Part shown: positions 24,501 through 36,289 of the stretch, piece by piece
Layout of the letters: every line of letters starts with the position of its first letter
Position numbering within the stretch: position 1 is the first letter of the stretch
Source of the DNA: Solea solea
Lineage: Eukaryota; Chordata; Actinopteri; Pleuronectiformes; Soleidae
Direction: 5' to 3'
NCBI RefSeq assembly: GCF_958295425.1
Contig: NC_081139.1
Span: forward strand, 21,953,888-22,017,887
DNA length: 64,000 bases
Notes under the pieces: model-generated
The model's database searches: none
Seen by the model: only the letters and a program-made list of their open reading frames with translations
Told to the model about the DNA's origin: nothing
Made by a program: the position numbers and the translations under genes

Positions 24501-26157
24501 TGTGAGCATTTTTACATTTACATTTCCTCAATTCTCATGCAACCATGTATTACGGGTCAATAGTCACTGCAGACCTTTTCCTAGGAATCCAGTTTAGAAA
24601 ATCAAGACTCAATGATTTAGACGGGAAGAACAAGTTTCTAGCTTTTGTTGCTGTTGTGCAAGTCCTGTCCTCTCTTAACCCTGATGGGAGTGTCACGTTT
24701 TGAAGGAAACTGGATGTATGATTAAAGCTGCAGCTCTGGACTTGAGCAGTGAGGCAAACTACTGAGAAGTTAAATAAAGTAGATCATTTTAGTCATGCAA
24801 ATAGAACTTTATTGTGCACCAGGTGGAAATTTGCCTTCAGCTCACCATCACAATAACACAGGACACACAGAAAGTCATAAAAGCACCACAGTTAAAATTA
24901 GATAAGAGGTGGTCATAAAAAACGAAGAGATAGAAATTAGGGCTGTAATCAACCAAAGAAATTCTTGGTTGACTGAAGCCTTGAAATTTCAACTCAAAAT
25001 CAACTAGTCGGAGGGGGGGGGGGCTCTGACAGCTCTGAAAAGCAGTTTGCATCACGTGTATCTGCGCAATATCATAGTGCATGGTTTCCGAAAATATACT
25101 ATATACTATACTCCGTTGATATCAGCGCGATATCAACTGAAATATTTAGATGATTTGCTCTGTGCATGTCCTCACACAGAGCAACACTGAACGTAGAAGC
25201 TCAGCTTCGTGGCTGAGACACAAATAGACTGCTGCTGTTGTTGCAGGCGAGTGCACCTGCAGTTATAAAACAAATCAACGATTATTAGACTAAAACATTG
25301 AAATATGCCAATTCTGATATGTTCATGTACTCAAAACGGATGTAACAACATAACGCAGACAAGTTTGCTTAGCGTTTTTATATGATATGCCATGTTTGTA
25401 GTTGAGCTGTGATTTGCAAACTGTTGCTTGCAAACTTTGCATTTGACTTTTTTATCGCCATCTATATCGCCACACTGTCGATGTCTTTGACATGCGTGTT
25501 AGAGGAGGACTGACTGTTGCCAAAAATGAAATAAAACCAGCGGATGTACTTTAATCTATCTGTCTCTTGTGGAAATAAAGGGGGGTGTTCTCTGAAACCA
25601 GATTAACCATAGACTGTATGAAATTAACACGGCAAAAAGTCGACATATCAGAATTTGAGTCGAACCAGACGGTATCGACTCATAAATCGACCAGTCGACT
25701 GGAACTTTACAGCCCTAATAGAAATAAGAGACCATTGTAAAAGACATGAGAAAGAGGGAAAAGAATAATAAGAAACCAATAAAAACAACAGAGACGGGAT
25801 TAAATTACATTAAAAACTGCAGCTACCTATAGTCACTGTGTTTGTGTTTACAGGAATTATTAAACTGAAGAATAATGGAGACTTCTTTATTGCTAATGAG
25901 GGCAGACGGCCCATCTACATAGACGGCAGACCAGTCCTGTCGGGTAACAAATGGAAACTCAATAACAACTCGGTGGTGGAGGTGAGTTGGTCGCCTACAA
26001 AATTAAACTGCCACAATAAGATTAAATGGTACTGAGTGAGACTGGGGCCTAACACGCTGTGTTTCCTCAGATCGCAGGTCTTCGCTTTGTGTTTCTAATT
26101 AACCTGGAACTCATCTCACTAATAAAAGCTGAAGCAGCTAAGATGACTCAGCAGTGA
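21572..26157 (+). CDS. mcrs1: Microspherule protein 1 (FHA-domain chromatin protein)
   Basis: MCRS1 is a nuclear/nucleolar subunit of the INO80 and NSL acetyltransferase complexes with roles at spindle minus ends. Thirteen exons join to 466 aa: 21572-21726, 21885-22023, 22130-22294, 22476-22585, 22698-22806, 22908-23046, 23526-23601, 23728-23756, 23923-24015, 24107-24189, 24299-24386, 25854-25981, 26071-26157. Visible parts are a bipartite basic NLS (KRR at 46-48, KRKK at 55-58), the conserved MCRS N-domain (about 120-310), a short coiled coil (RHQKREIRQLEQEL, about 315-330) and a C-terminal FHA domain with LGR at 369-371 and SR at 392-393. Human MCRS1 is 462 aa and nearly collinear. Exon 10 ends in a GC donor (AG|GCAAGT); every other intron is GT-AG. 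An hAT element fills much of intron 11. The start is the only Met that opens the exon, in good context (A at -3). Confidence 0.95.
24938..25717. mobile_element. Non-autonomous hAT element with exact 8-bp target duplication
   Basis: The 780-bp element has termini TAGGGCTGTAA at both ends in inverted orientation. It is flanked on each side by the identical octamer atagaaat (24930-24937 and 25718-25725). That is the hAT insertion signature and an unusually clean boundary. No transposase frame is visible. Inside are a G tract (about 25011-25023) and paired cgatatcaac / gtcgac words. It sits in mcrs1 intron 11. Confidence 0.9.
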
Positions 26158-28340
26158 TCTTCAGCCATCGAGCAGAGGAACAGATACATGCAGGACAAAC
26201 TGGCAGACGAATGAACACATCAGTCGTCCTGTGTAGAACGGTGGATTTACTTTGTTCTTACGAAACACAGCAACAACGATGGCCACGTTAACCCTAAATG
26301 TGAGATTGTAAACCGGCTACATAACATGTTTTTACATGGTGGTTGAACATTTTTCATGTCGTAATGTAGATACTGTCCTGGTAGAGCTTTGTTTTTCCAG
26401 TTTTTTCAAAATGTTGTATTTAAATTCTGCAGTAAAGCTTTTTCAAAATATCAAACTTGGTTACAAACTGTGCTCTTTAAAGACCAATCTTTTTGTTGCA
26501 ATATTTGAGTGTCACAAAATAACAAATGTCCCACTTTTGGAAAATGTCTAACTTGCAGTTGATGTTTAAGTAATGAAATTCCCTGACTAATTTATACTCA
26601 TGAAAATAGAAAAACAACTTGGAATAATTTTGACCTAAATCTTTCTGCAATTAAACATATGTACAAGGTTTGTTTTTTTACATACCAGTTATTTTGCCAC
26701 AAATTCTTTTAGAAATGTTGGATGGTTCATATGTTGAAATGAAAGACCACTCTTTAGTTATAAGATCCCACTGCTCCATGAGTGTTGGCCTTGGATGTTG
26801 GCTTTTACACCATGAAAAGGCAAATAATTTAACTCTGAGGCAGCTTAAGCACTTGAGCTTAATCTTCCTTTTATAGGAAATCATTTAAAGCCCTGTGAAC
26901 CTTCCAAATTCAATTCTAGCAAATACTCATACTGTATTTTGATTAGAATTTACTTGAACAATGAAGTGAAGCTGGGACAGGGAGATTATATAGAAAAAAA
27001 CCTATGTTGATGTTTTTGTGAAGGACTGAGTCACACAGGTATTCTGTTATAATCCTTTAACAACTGTTCATGGCACTTCAGAGTTCACCTGTAAATTTTA
27101 ATTTGTCACAACCTGACTGAAGGTTGGAGGGAGGGAAGACCACATATGGGTTGAAACGTAAGATTTAAAAGAAATGAAAAGAATATTGTATTATTTATTT
27201 AAAATTGGACAAAATGCAGGCAAAACCAAACATTTCTGAAACTTCTTTCATCAGGCTTCTGCAGGGTGTACAAAGGTGATAAGGACATCAGATATGTGCA
27301 TTCTCCGATTTGTACTTTAGTACAGGAAGTGTTCAGCTAAGTTGATTCAACATTCAGAAATAAGACAGATTTCCACATAAAAAGGGAATTCAATTCACAA
27401 CAGCAAAAAAAAGGTGATATTTAAGACTTACGCTGCTACATCCGCAGAATGCTCCTAACTGCCCATTGACTTCTGCTTCCCTTACTATAACAAAGTATCT
27501 GTACAAGATAACCGTGCAAAACGGGATGATCCGGTTTTTTAAGCGCTCTAATCTAAAGGAGTCAAAGTACAATGAACAAACAAAACTCACAGGTAATTCA
27601 AGAAACAGATGTCTGACAGTCGGTAGTGTTATGAGATGATTTACCAATGAGCAGATGATGTTTTATTTCTTTCACCCAAGAAAAAATATCTCTAAATCAT
27701 TTTCATATCTCCTTAAAAAAAGTCACATTGAGTCACAAATAACAATACAAAACATCTATTATGACAATTATTAAGACATGGTTTGATACACACTTCTTTT
27801 CTGTCACTGTCAGTAATTTATGAGGAAGTTTTATCTTGTATTAAATGTATTTACTCAATGACACTCATAGGTACCTTGGAATGGAAAAGAATAAATGTTT
27901 ACACTTTGCAAATTCATATCAGGATGTGTTTACCTGGCAAATCTAATTTGGAATTACACTTAAAACGTTTTGTTCCCAATTTGGAGTGTTCCATTTCATG
28001 GAAGCTCATTCAGATACTGTCAATGGTGCACATTCATAGCATCATTTTTGTGTACTTAAGGTGTCCATGGGCCATTGAATTGGAAAATCAATGCCTTTAT
28101 TTAATACTCTGTATCAAAATTGAAACTATTAGTATTGTCTTAATTGAGTATAAAACAAAATATTACACCAATATTCCTCTCCAGTCTAAAGGAGCCTCTT
28201 GGTTGTGATGAGTGAAGACTCTCATGGACGTATGTGACCATTAAAGCCCATCAAAAAATGCAGCACACAGGCTGGAAATAGTGTCATCAAAACACAGACA
28301 GTTAATATGTTGTTGCCACAGCAACTCAGTCTTAACACAC
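26158..28340 (+). other. mcrs1 3'UTR and intergenic DNA
   Basis: No gene. The mcrs1 3'UTR begins here; a variant poly(A) signal AGTAAA at 26431-26436 is a possible end, but no canonical AATAAA stands out close by. The rest is AT-rich with no recognisable element. Confidence 0.45.
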
Positions 28341-28349
28341 TGCACACCA

Positions 28350-28392
28350 CCAGCTTATGTTTTCACTGGAACTCAGTGAAAACATAAGCTGG
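28350..28392. repeat. Perfect 19-bp hairpin, 5-nt loop
   Basis: CCAGCTTATGTTTTCACTG (28350-28368) is followed by five bases and its exact reverse complement (28374-28392). The arms are AT-balanced and not simple sequence. Pairing does not extend beyond the arms, so it is shorter than a typical pre-miRNA. Confidence 0.9.
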
Positions 28393-28748
28393 CAAAGTGT
28401 AAACAAGGGAAAAGGACAAGTCTCTGTCACATTTTGCACAACAGTGATCAAACCACACATGGCTCCTTCATACTGTTCTGCCTCTCAAATACATGTCTAT
28501 TTTAGTTACTAGATTTTTAACAGAAGAAAAGCAGAAATGACCTGCAACTATACAACTAACTTGTGAGAGGTGACATGACAACTCTGGTGGAAGAAAATGC
28601 TTCTCACAAAATGAAAAATCCAGGAAACACAAAGAGAATACAAATGTCTTATGGAAAAAAAACACCTGTTTTATAAATGAACTGCCTCCTTTCCAATTTG
28701 GTAATTGCATTAGGTCACACAGTTCAGCCCTACCACACATCCACACCA

Positions 28749-28920
28749 GCATTAAAGGCATAGTTCACATTTTTTTCTGGTAGTAGTGTGTGAGGTACTG
28801 AAGCAGAATCAGTGTGTTACTGTATGTACACAGTGCTGCCTGTTTACAGAGGGAGGTGTGAAAACCTGAATATGATTGACCCACAGTTTTGCTGTGATGT
28901 TAAAGGGCCACTTCACCCAA
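28749..28920. repeat. Short dispersed fish repeat (MITE-like)
   Basis: The start aaaggcatagttcacatttttt and the internal gtgtgaggtactgaagcagaatcagtg resemble a dispersed teleost element. Its end, 28897-28920, is an exact 24-nt reverse complement of 57341-57364, showing that the terminus is repeated in this window. An AT dinucleotide tract follows (about 28923-28963). Confidence 0.6.
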
Positions 28921-29689
28921 TAATATATATATATTCATATATATATATATATATATATATATAGACTATGTAATAGAATGTGAATTAAACTCAACTATCC
29001 ACTACCTCCAGTGTTTTATCATGCTGTCAGACTGGACTTAAAAAGTATAAACACACAGCTTATGCATGGAACAATTAGAATTTTAGTGTTTTTTAAAGTT
29101 GTGCCTTCTTACATACAGCTACAACAACTCTGTCATATTCTGGTCCCTCCATCTCCAAACAGACAGTGTGCTGCTGAACAGTGCATACTGTTGGGTATAA
29201 TAAGGTTTATGGTGATGGTTTAATCATAAATGCCCTTTGTGCCACCCAAATATCCCTGGAAGGGGTCCAAACGTTTTTCCCCAACCTGGCAACCCAACAT
29301 TTGATTTTACTGCCTTGCACCACATTTACAGCTTCAGTAAACACGAATGAAATAGTTTCCACGAAACCAGTAGAATGGAAAGGAATGTCTTTTTAGTCAT
29401 TGCACAAGAATATGCCACGGGATTTGCAGTGCTGAATACACACAAATATAAAATAGTTAATAAGTAGAACATATGTAGATAAATAAATCAAACACTGCAC
29501 TATAAAAAGAAAAAGAAAAACAAAGCAGTGCAGTGAAAGGACAATTTTAGTTAGAAATTCTTTATGAAAAGTTTTGTCGGTAAGTAGTAGTCAGTGTTCA
29601 GGACTACTGTTTACATTTATTGGCAGTTGAGGCTACTGTTCTCCTGTGCTTGGTTGTTGATGGTGATAAGGTAAATATTTAACTCGAAT

Positions 29690-30062
29690 GCCTCACGGTC
29701 AATGAACGCATCACAGACACAGCCTGTGCTACGTAGGCAGCAGTGGCAGCAGCGTCAGCTACCTCTACTTGTGTCGGCGTGCGTCGGTCGTGGTGGACAG
29801 CAGCTTCTGGGTACAAGCAGGGGAACAGTTACAGCTTAAGTGAGTATAGTGTTTGTCTGCTTTGGTTTAAGAACAGACACTGATGTGAATGTTATTTAGT
29901 GTATGAATATATTTTGACTGAGTGGCACAAGTGAGTTCGGACCGGCTCGACGTCAGTGTAAGGCGTGCTAACTTGAGTCTTAGCTAAGTTTAGCCGTGAT
30001 GATGATGATGATGGCGCTGATAAAACGCTGTGGCTAACGGTCCTTATTCTCTTAAAGCCGAG
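29690..30062 (+). promoter_or_regulatory. suox: suox promoter region and candidate 5'UTR exon
   Basis: The first suox coding exon begins with a non-coding acceptor (32026/32027), so an upstream non-coding exon must exist. Two donors are visible: TTAA|GTGAGT after 29839 and CCGAG|GTAAGA after 30062, the second stronger. The stretch is richer in CpG than its surroundings, lacks a TATA box, and has TTAGC/GCTAA words around 29968-30035. Which donor is used, or whether both are, cannot be decided here. Confidence 0.45.
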
Positions 30063-32026
30063 GTAAGAGTACATGCAACACCGCGATACACAAACGTATT
30101 ACTATTCTGCTTCATTTACTGCTTCTCTGTGCTAAAATCACTAAATACGGAGGAAATATTGAGACTTATTTTCACTCGGTTTCTCGGGAGTTAAACGTGC
30201 CCATAGGGCAGTGTTCAATCAGGACACGCCATGATGTGCACACACACTACCTATGGAATTAGATTTGTGTCAATATTTATTTAAAACTTTTCCGTACTTT
30301 ATTAGTTTTTTATACAGTGAAAATGTCTGATTTCCAGTACACTGCTAGTTTTTGATGAACACAACTTTATCAGTCTTGTCCAGAAGTTATGGAAAATTAG
30401 TTTTTATTGCATCTTAAAGTTAAGAATGTTTTCAAAAAATGTGAAAATATGAGACATTCCATTTGAAATGTCTTTAAAACTTTACAGTAAAAATGTCTGG
30501 TTTCCAGTACACTAGTAGATATAAATGTTAAAAATTCGGATAGTTTGACCACAGAGAAACGAGTCTCAGATAGCTTGACCACATTCTTTCAGCTTTAATT
30601 ACAGAACACATTCACAGTGACATTACATCAATAGGTTTAGGGTCATAACATGTATTTCAATTCAGGGGTAAAGACCGACAGACAGACTAACGTGTTTTTT
30701 TGGACATTAAGAAAACCAAATTATTGTCTTAGTCCGACTAAAATCGGACTTTTAACATGCATGTCAATGAACTGACTGTTTTTGTTTGTGGAGTGTTATC
30801 AACTGATATTGCTAACAAGGGCTAGCCTGAGATACATTTACGTTTCTGACCTCTCAACTGGAATGTGGTGAACTCTAATGTAAATGCAACACAGCAGTGT
30901 TATGATGGCAGAAGTTACACAGTGGAGCTTTAAGTCAAGCATCAGTTCAGTATTTACTGTTAAAGATTTAGAATAAGATGGATCTTTAGCACAGTAGGTA
31001 GCATCAAAATATCAGCTAATGTACTATAATGATTTTACCCTTTTTTAAATTGGCATAGAACAATGGTAAACAGGACAAATCAATGTCTAATTTTATTTTA
31101 TTTTATTTTATTTAATTCTATTTTTAGCTTGGCCAAAATGATGGCACACCACAGCTTCTGCCTATATCACAAAATCTGTCATGCTAAAATTAGTTTTGAA
31201 GGACTTGACTATGAAATTGTTTGAATTCATATGCCCATATACATGATACAACTTTGGACCTTGGATTAGCATGACAACAGCTTCACAGATTGTAACTCTT
31301 CAGTTAAAACTGTAAATATCATTTTTGTTTAATCATTGTGTGCTTCAGTTTGCTAACTGGACAAGCTGTCCATGTTTACTTCTGTGGCTAGTGATGAGGC
31401 AACAGAACCTCAGCTCTCCTCTTTTCCACTGGTCACTCCCCCTCAGCTGGTTGGCTCTTCCTGCAGTTTGAAGTTACTGTTGGTTGGTCAGGGCAGTAGG
31501 AGTAGCGTTGTTTAACGGATCACATTTAAACAAGATCACATGCTATAGACAAACTGCATTATAATGAATGAAATAGCTCACAGTCACAGGCTGTTAAAGG
31601 TCTGAACTCTCTCTGACCTTCTGCTCAGTCTTCCATTTTATTCATTGCACATTTTTAATCAGTGATAAATGCAACACATGAAGCTGCAGAAGGTTGAGAG
31701 GACCAGTCTGGATGTAAAATTAACATTAGCCACCAATTAAAGGCAGGTAAATATTTATTCAATGTTTGCTTTTGACTATTGATTTACAAGATCAGGACCT
31801 CAGAGGGTGAAAACATGGTGACTGGATAAGAAAGGAAAAACAGTTTGTGAAAATCAAAGATTTAAATCATATTTTTTATGAGACACATGGCAGATGTATT
31901 GTATTTCAAATATGTATTTCATTTTAAATATTATATTTCACATTTAGATTAAAATCAGTAAATAAAACATCTATTTTTACCTATGAAAGGCACTGAAATT
32001 ATCTTGTATGTTTTTGTTTTTTTTAG
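30063..32026. other. Presumed suox first intron
   Basis: About 2 kb without any recognisable exon. It holds a TTTTA tract near 31097-31120 and otherwise unremarkable AT-rich sequence. Confidence 0.45.
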
Positions 32027-32038
32027 AACACCAATGCA

Positions 32039-35000
32039 ATGCTGCTTCTCAGACGCTGCCTCAGCCTGACTCGATTTGGCCCTCTCAACACTCAAAGGTA
32101 CAGCACTGCAGCAACTAGAGCTGCAACGATTAATCAAATACTAAATTGTTCTTTTGATAATCAATTCATTGGTTTGAATGGTTTTTCAGCTTCTTACATT
32201 TTAATGTTTTCTGGTTTATTTGCTCCATATAACAAAAACAAAATCATCAAAGCTGAATAACTTTTATTTGTGGCTAAGACAGGTCATTTGAGAACATCAT
32301 AATTTTGATATTTAGGAGACACTGATCAACTTTTTGGAGCGTTTTATGGACCTAACAATTCATCAATTAATTAAGATAATAATAATGCAGCCTAGGAACA
32401 CATTTAATCATAATCATATCTGAAGTTGAATGTGTAGACATATATGGATCCACTCACTGACAACTCTGCTGTGTAGCATATTTATTTTGTGTCATTCAAC
32501 ACCAGTTCACAAGAGAACTCAAGTGACCCAGTCTTCCTACACTGACCCATACTCACTACCCAATGAGCTTGGTATGTCTTGCATTGAAATTACATTCAAA
32601 GCGTTTCCATTTCATAGGAGTCAGGTTGCACCTACTGTATGTGCAGCTCATCTCTGGAGCAGCAGCAGTAGTAGTGATGACCAGAGATCGAACCAGCGCA
32701 CCCATGGCCCCAGCTGGAGACATGGCCTGGCAGGACTGTTGGCTGGTACAGGGGCTGTACTGGTGTATGGCCTCCACAAGCACAAGGTTAGGCACTTATT
32801 GGATCTGAAAAAAGAGATGTAAATGAATAATACTAAATAATAATAATAGTAATACATTTGGGTAGGAGCACTTCATGGATTCACACTAGGTTAATAAAAG
32901 GTTCTTTTGGATGGGAAACATGAAGAAGCAGAGTCAAAGACTATTATAGCAGAACTTTGGAAGCCTTGTCGCTTTTTTGCCTTTTTCTTGACTTGGCGCC
33001 CCCTACAGTTTCAGAGCACATATTTTTATGACACCACTGTAACATCCATGCATACATGACAGTTGACCTGAAGCAATCTCTGACACTCTCTGCTGATATT
33101 GAAAGGCATTTTATTGCATTTATTGCCCTATTTCTCTTTTAGGCTCTGTCCTTTACTGGAAGGCAGCAAGTTGTTGTAGGTTCAATAGAAGAACCAGTCT
33201 TCTATTGAACTGACCTGCACATTAATTAATCATAGCCCCCCCGTGGCGCTACAAATTTAGTCGTGCTGTAAATTGTGGCCAGAGGACATGCAGGAATTAA
33301 ATGGTCTCTCAGATCACTTTATTTACAATACATTGAAATGCTATAATGGTAGTTTTGGAGCCAAAAAAAATTCCTTCCGACTATCTTTCACTGTCTCAAG
33401 GTCCCTCAGAGTTTGTGTATTCTCTCTCTTATAGGCAGAGCAGGCAGACACCAACAGATTGGAAGCGATTGAGCCAACCTCCTCTCATCCCATCTTCAGC
33501 CAGGAAGAAGTCACAAAGCACCGCTCTCTCGAGGATGGCGTGTGGGTCACTTACAAAGGTGGCGTCTATGACATCACTGAGTTTGTGGCCATGCACCCTG
33601 GTGGGAATAAAATCCTGTTGGCAGCAGGTGGGCCTCTGGAACCCTTTTGGGCACTGTATGCTGTACACAACCAGGAACATGTGCTTGAAATCCTCTCAGA
33701 ATATAAGGTATGCACACATATGGTTTCTGTTGATTTACCTTCACTGAGCATTAGGATTGAAAAAAGATCTTGTTTAAGATGGTTAATTACATACATACCG
33801 CTGTTCCTCTAAATAGTTTGAGTTAGGCGTTAGACTCTCAGAAACACTTGAGAATGTGAGAGAGCGGGGGAACTTGTCCATCCACACCATGAAGCGCAAC
33901 ATACCATAAAGAACAAAGTGCCACATATCATAAAGCATGATGTGTCACCCACTATTAACAGAACACTGATTTAACTTTGACCTCCGTCTTTTCTTTCTAT
34001 TACCAGAATAAGTTCTAACTAAGCTAATTAAACTCATCACTTCTTTTTACAACGGATCTGATCATCTGACTGCTCATGTCACTTTACTTTATTGTTAGTG
34101 ATAAGAATGAGATCACTGTTGCACAGCCCAAATAAAAAGCTATAGCTGCAGCATGTTTATTTCAGCCTACAGAACGGGATAACGCTCTAACTTTATTACA
34201 GTTTTAGGAGAAGTGAGTTATATTGTTTCCTGGTTAGCTCATATGGTCTGTTTCGTCTGTCTTGGTTTTCCCTCACGGTTTGATTCTTGAACTCCTCTCT
34301 CCTCCTTGGTTCTATTCTTAGAAAACATGGCATCTTGTTTTGCAGATGATTGTCACATTTACGTACCCTTAAAATGCAAAGATGCTACTCTGTTGATTGT
34401 GTCTTTAATCAATATCAAAGTGTAGGTGGAATTACATTTTACACTTTTAATGGCAAAAAAAAAGGATCTCCCTCCTCTGGAATCGTGGGCACCTTTTTTA
34501 TAAAAACCTAACCAACATCTGTAGACTCAGTACTGGGACACCCCCAAGTGGCCACTGTGAAAAATGATGCATAATTGATTTTAGTTATTCATTCACACAT
34601 ACATTACTGTGCAAAAGTCAAAGACCACCATTAGATTAGTTGATTTTTGCACTTCTATAATAAGCACATGGTGTAATTACTTCTCCATCACTGTATTGGA
34701 ATGCATCCAGAATTTTTACATGTGTGTAGTTTAAAAATAACAAAATCATTTTAGAATAAACGTAACAAACAGTTGCCCTTAGACTTGAACAATAACACAA
34801 CCCCTGCTCTCTTAAACATGCAGTGGAACCTTAATTAATTACTGTGTGTTTGTCCTACTATTTCATGTCAACAAAAGTAACGTATGATAGACCAACCTTC
34901 ACATACATCTTTCTGAAACACATTCCAGCGATGACAGAATTTGACAGCTGTAAACACAACACACCTGGTGGAGCACAGTTCTGTATATAGACTTATTTAT

Positions 35001-36289
35001 TTTGCAGGAAGGATGTGATTGCATTGCATTGATGTAGTGTTGTTTGTCTCTTTGGTTAATATTAGGTTGGTGAGTTAAGTGCAGAAGACCTGAAGAAGCA
35101 GCAGGCTGTTAAATCATCTGACCCGTACTCCTCTGATCCAGAGCGTCACCCAGTCCTGCGCATCAACAGCCTCAAGCCCTTCAATGCCGAGCCACCTGCT
35201 GAAATCCTCACAGACAACTACATCACCCCCTCTGCTTTGTTTTTCAAAAGAAACCACTTGCCTGTTCCTCAGGTTGACCCGGATTCTTACCGGCTCTGTG
35301 TGGAGGGACTGCCCGGAGGAGCGCTGACGCTCTCTTTAGAAGACTTAAAGACTAAATTCCCAAAACATACCATCACCGCTACACTGCAGTGTGCAGGAAA
35401 CCGCCGAGCTGAGATGAACAAGGTCAAACTAGTGAAAGGACTGAACTGGGGCATTGCTGCGATCAGCAACGCCAGCTGGAGCGGTGCTAAACTCAGGGAT
35501 GTGCTTCTGGCAGCTGGCTACGAGCCAGACGTGGCCAAGTGGGCTCGTCATGTTCAGTTTGAAGGCCTGGACAAAGATGTAACCGGTACTACGTATGGTT
35601 CTTCCATTCCTATAAACAAGGCAGTCAGTGAGGAGGGTGATGTGCTACTAGCTTATGAAATGAATGGCGAGGCACTTCCTGCAGACCATGGCTTCCCTGT
35701 CCGTGTTGTGGTACCAGGCACGGTGGGTGCACGTAATGTAAAATGGTTGGGGAAGATAGTTGTGAGTGGAGAGGAAAGCAACAGCCACTGGCAGCAGAAC
35801 GACTACAAGGGTTTCTCCCCCGGGACAGACTGGGATACAGTTGACTTCAAGTCTGCTCCAGCCGTTCAAGAGCTGCCCATCCAGTCTGCGATCACCGCAC
35901 CGGCCGACGGTGCCATGGTCGATCGCTCAGAAGAAGAGGTGACTGTGCAGGGCTATGCCTGGAGCGGTGGGGGCAGAGAGGTGGTACGTGTAGATGTTTC
36001 TGTAGATCTAGGTAAAACATGGCAGGTTGCTCAACTAAGGACTAGTGACAAGGGTCAAGAACGTGAGCCTTCACCTCCACCAGGTCGAGCCTGGGCCTGG
36101 AAGCTATGGGAGGTAACGGTGCCAATTCCTCCTGGAGCTAAGGAACTGGAAATAATTTGCAAGGCAGTGGACAACAGTTACAACGTGCAGCCGGACACAG
36201 TGGCTCCTATCTGGAACCTGAGGGGCGTCCTTAGTAACGCCTGGCACAGAGTGACGGTGAAGGTCAGAGAGGACGAAGATGAGGAATAG
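32039..36289 (+). CDS. suox: Sulfite oxidase, mitochondrial
   Basis: This enzyme of the mitochondrial intermembrane space oxidises sulfite to sulfate, the last step of sulfur amino-acid breakdown, passing electrons to cytochrome c. Exons 32039-32097, 32618-32786, 33435-33707 and 35066-36289 join to 574 aa (human 545). The N-terminus is a bipartite presequence: Arg-containing [13 protein letters not shown], then a hydrophobic sorting segment [17 protein letters not shown] at 56-72. The cytochrome b5 domain (about 95-167) has heme ligands H130 (MHPGG) and H154 (YAVHN). The molybdopterin domain contains TLQCAGNRR with the Mo-binding cysteine C276. The dimerisation domain contains [10 protein letters not shown] and ends near the conserved [15 protein letters not shown]. 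The start was chosen because an upstream ATG at 32034 is out of frame. Exon 4 encodes about 70 percent of the protein. A variant poly(A) signal ATTAAA lies at 36458-36463. Confidence 0.97.
32118..32395. mobile_element. hAT-like MITE, relative of 8801 element
   Basis: The left end TAGAGCTGCAACGATTAATC matches the family at 8801. Internally ctggtttatttgctccatataac is the inverse of the core seen at 8950. The right end is decayed near 32390 (attaagataataataatgcag). It lies in suox coding intron 1. Confidence 0.65.
33180..33210. repeat. Perfect 13-bp hairpin, 5-nt loop
   Basis: GTTCAATAGAAGA is followed by the loop accag and then its exact complement. It lies in suox coding intron 2. Confidence 0.85.
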
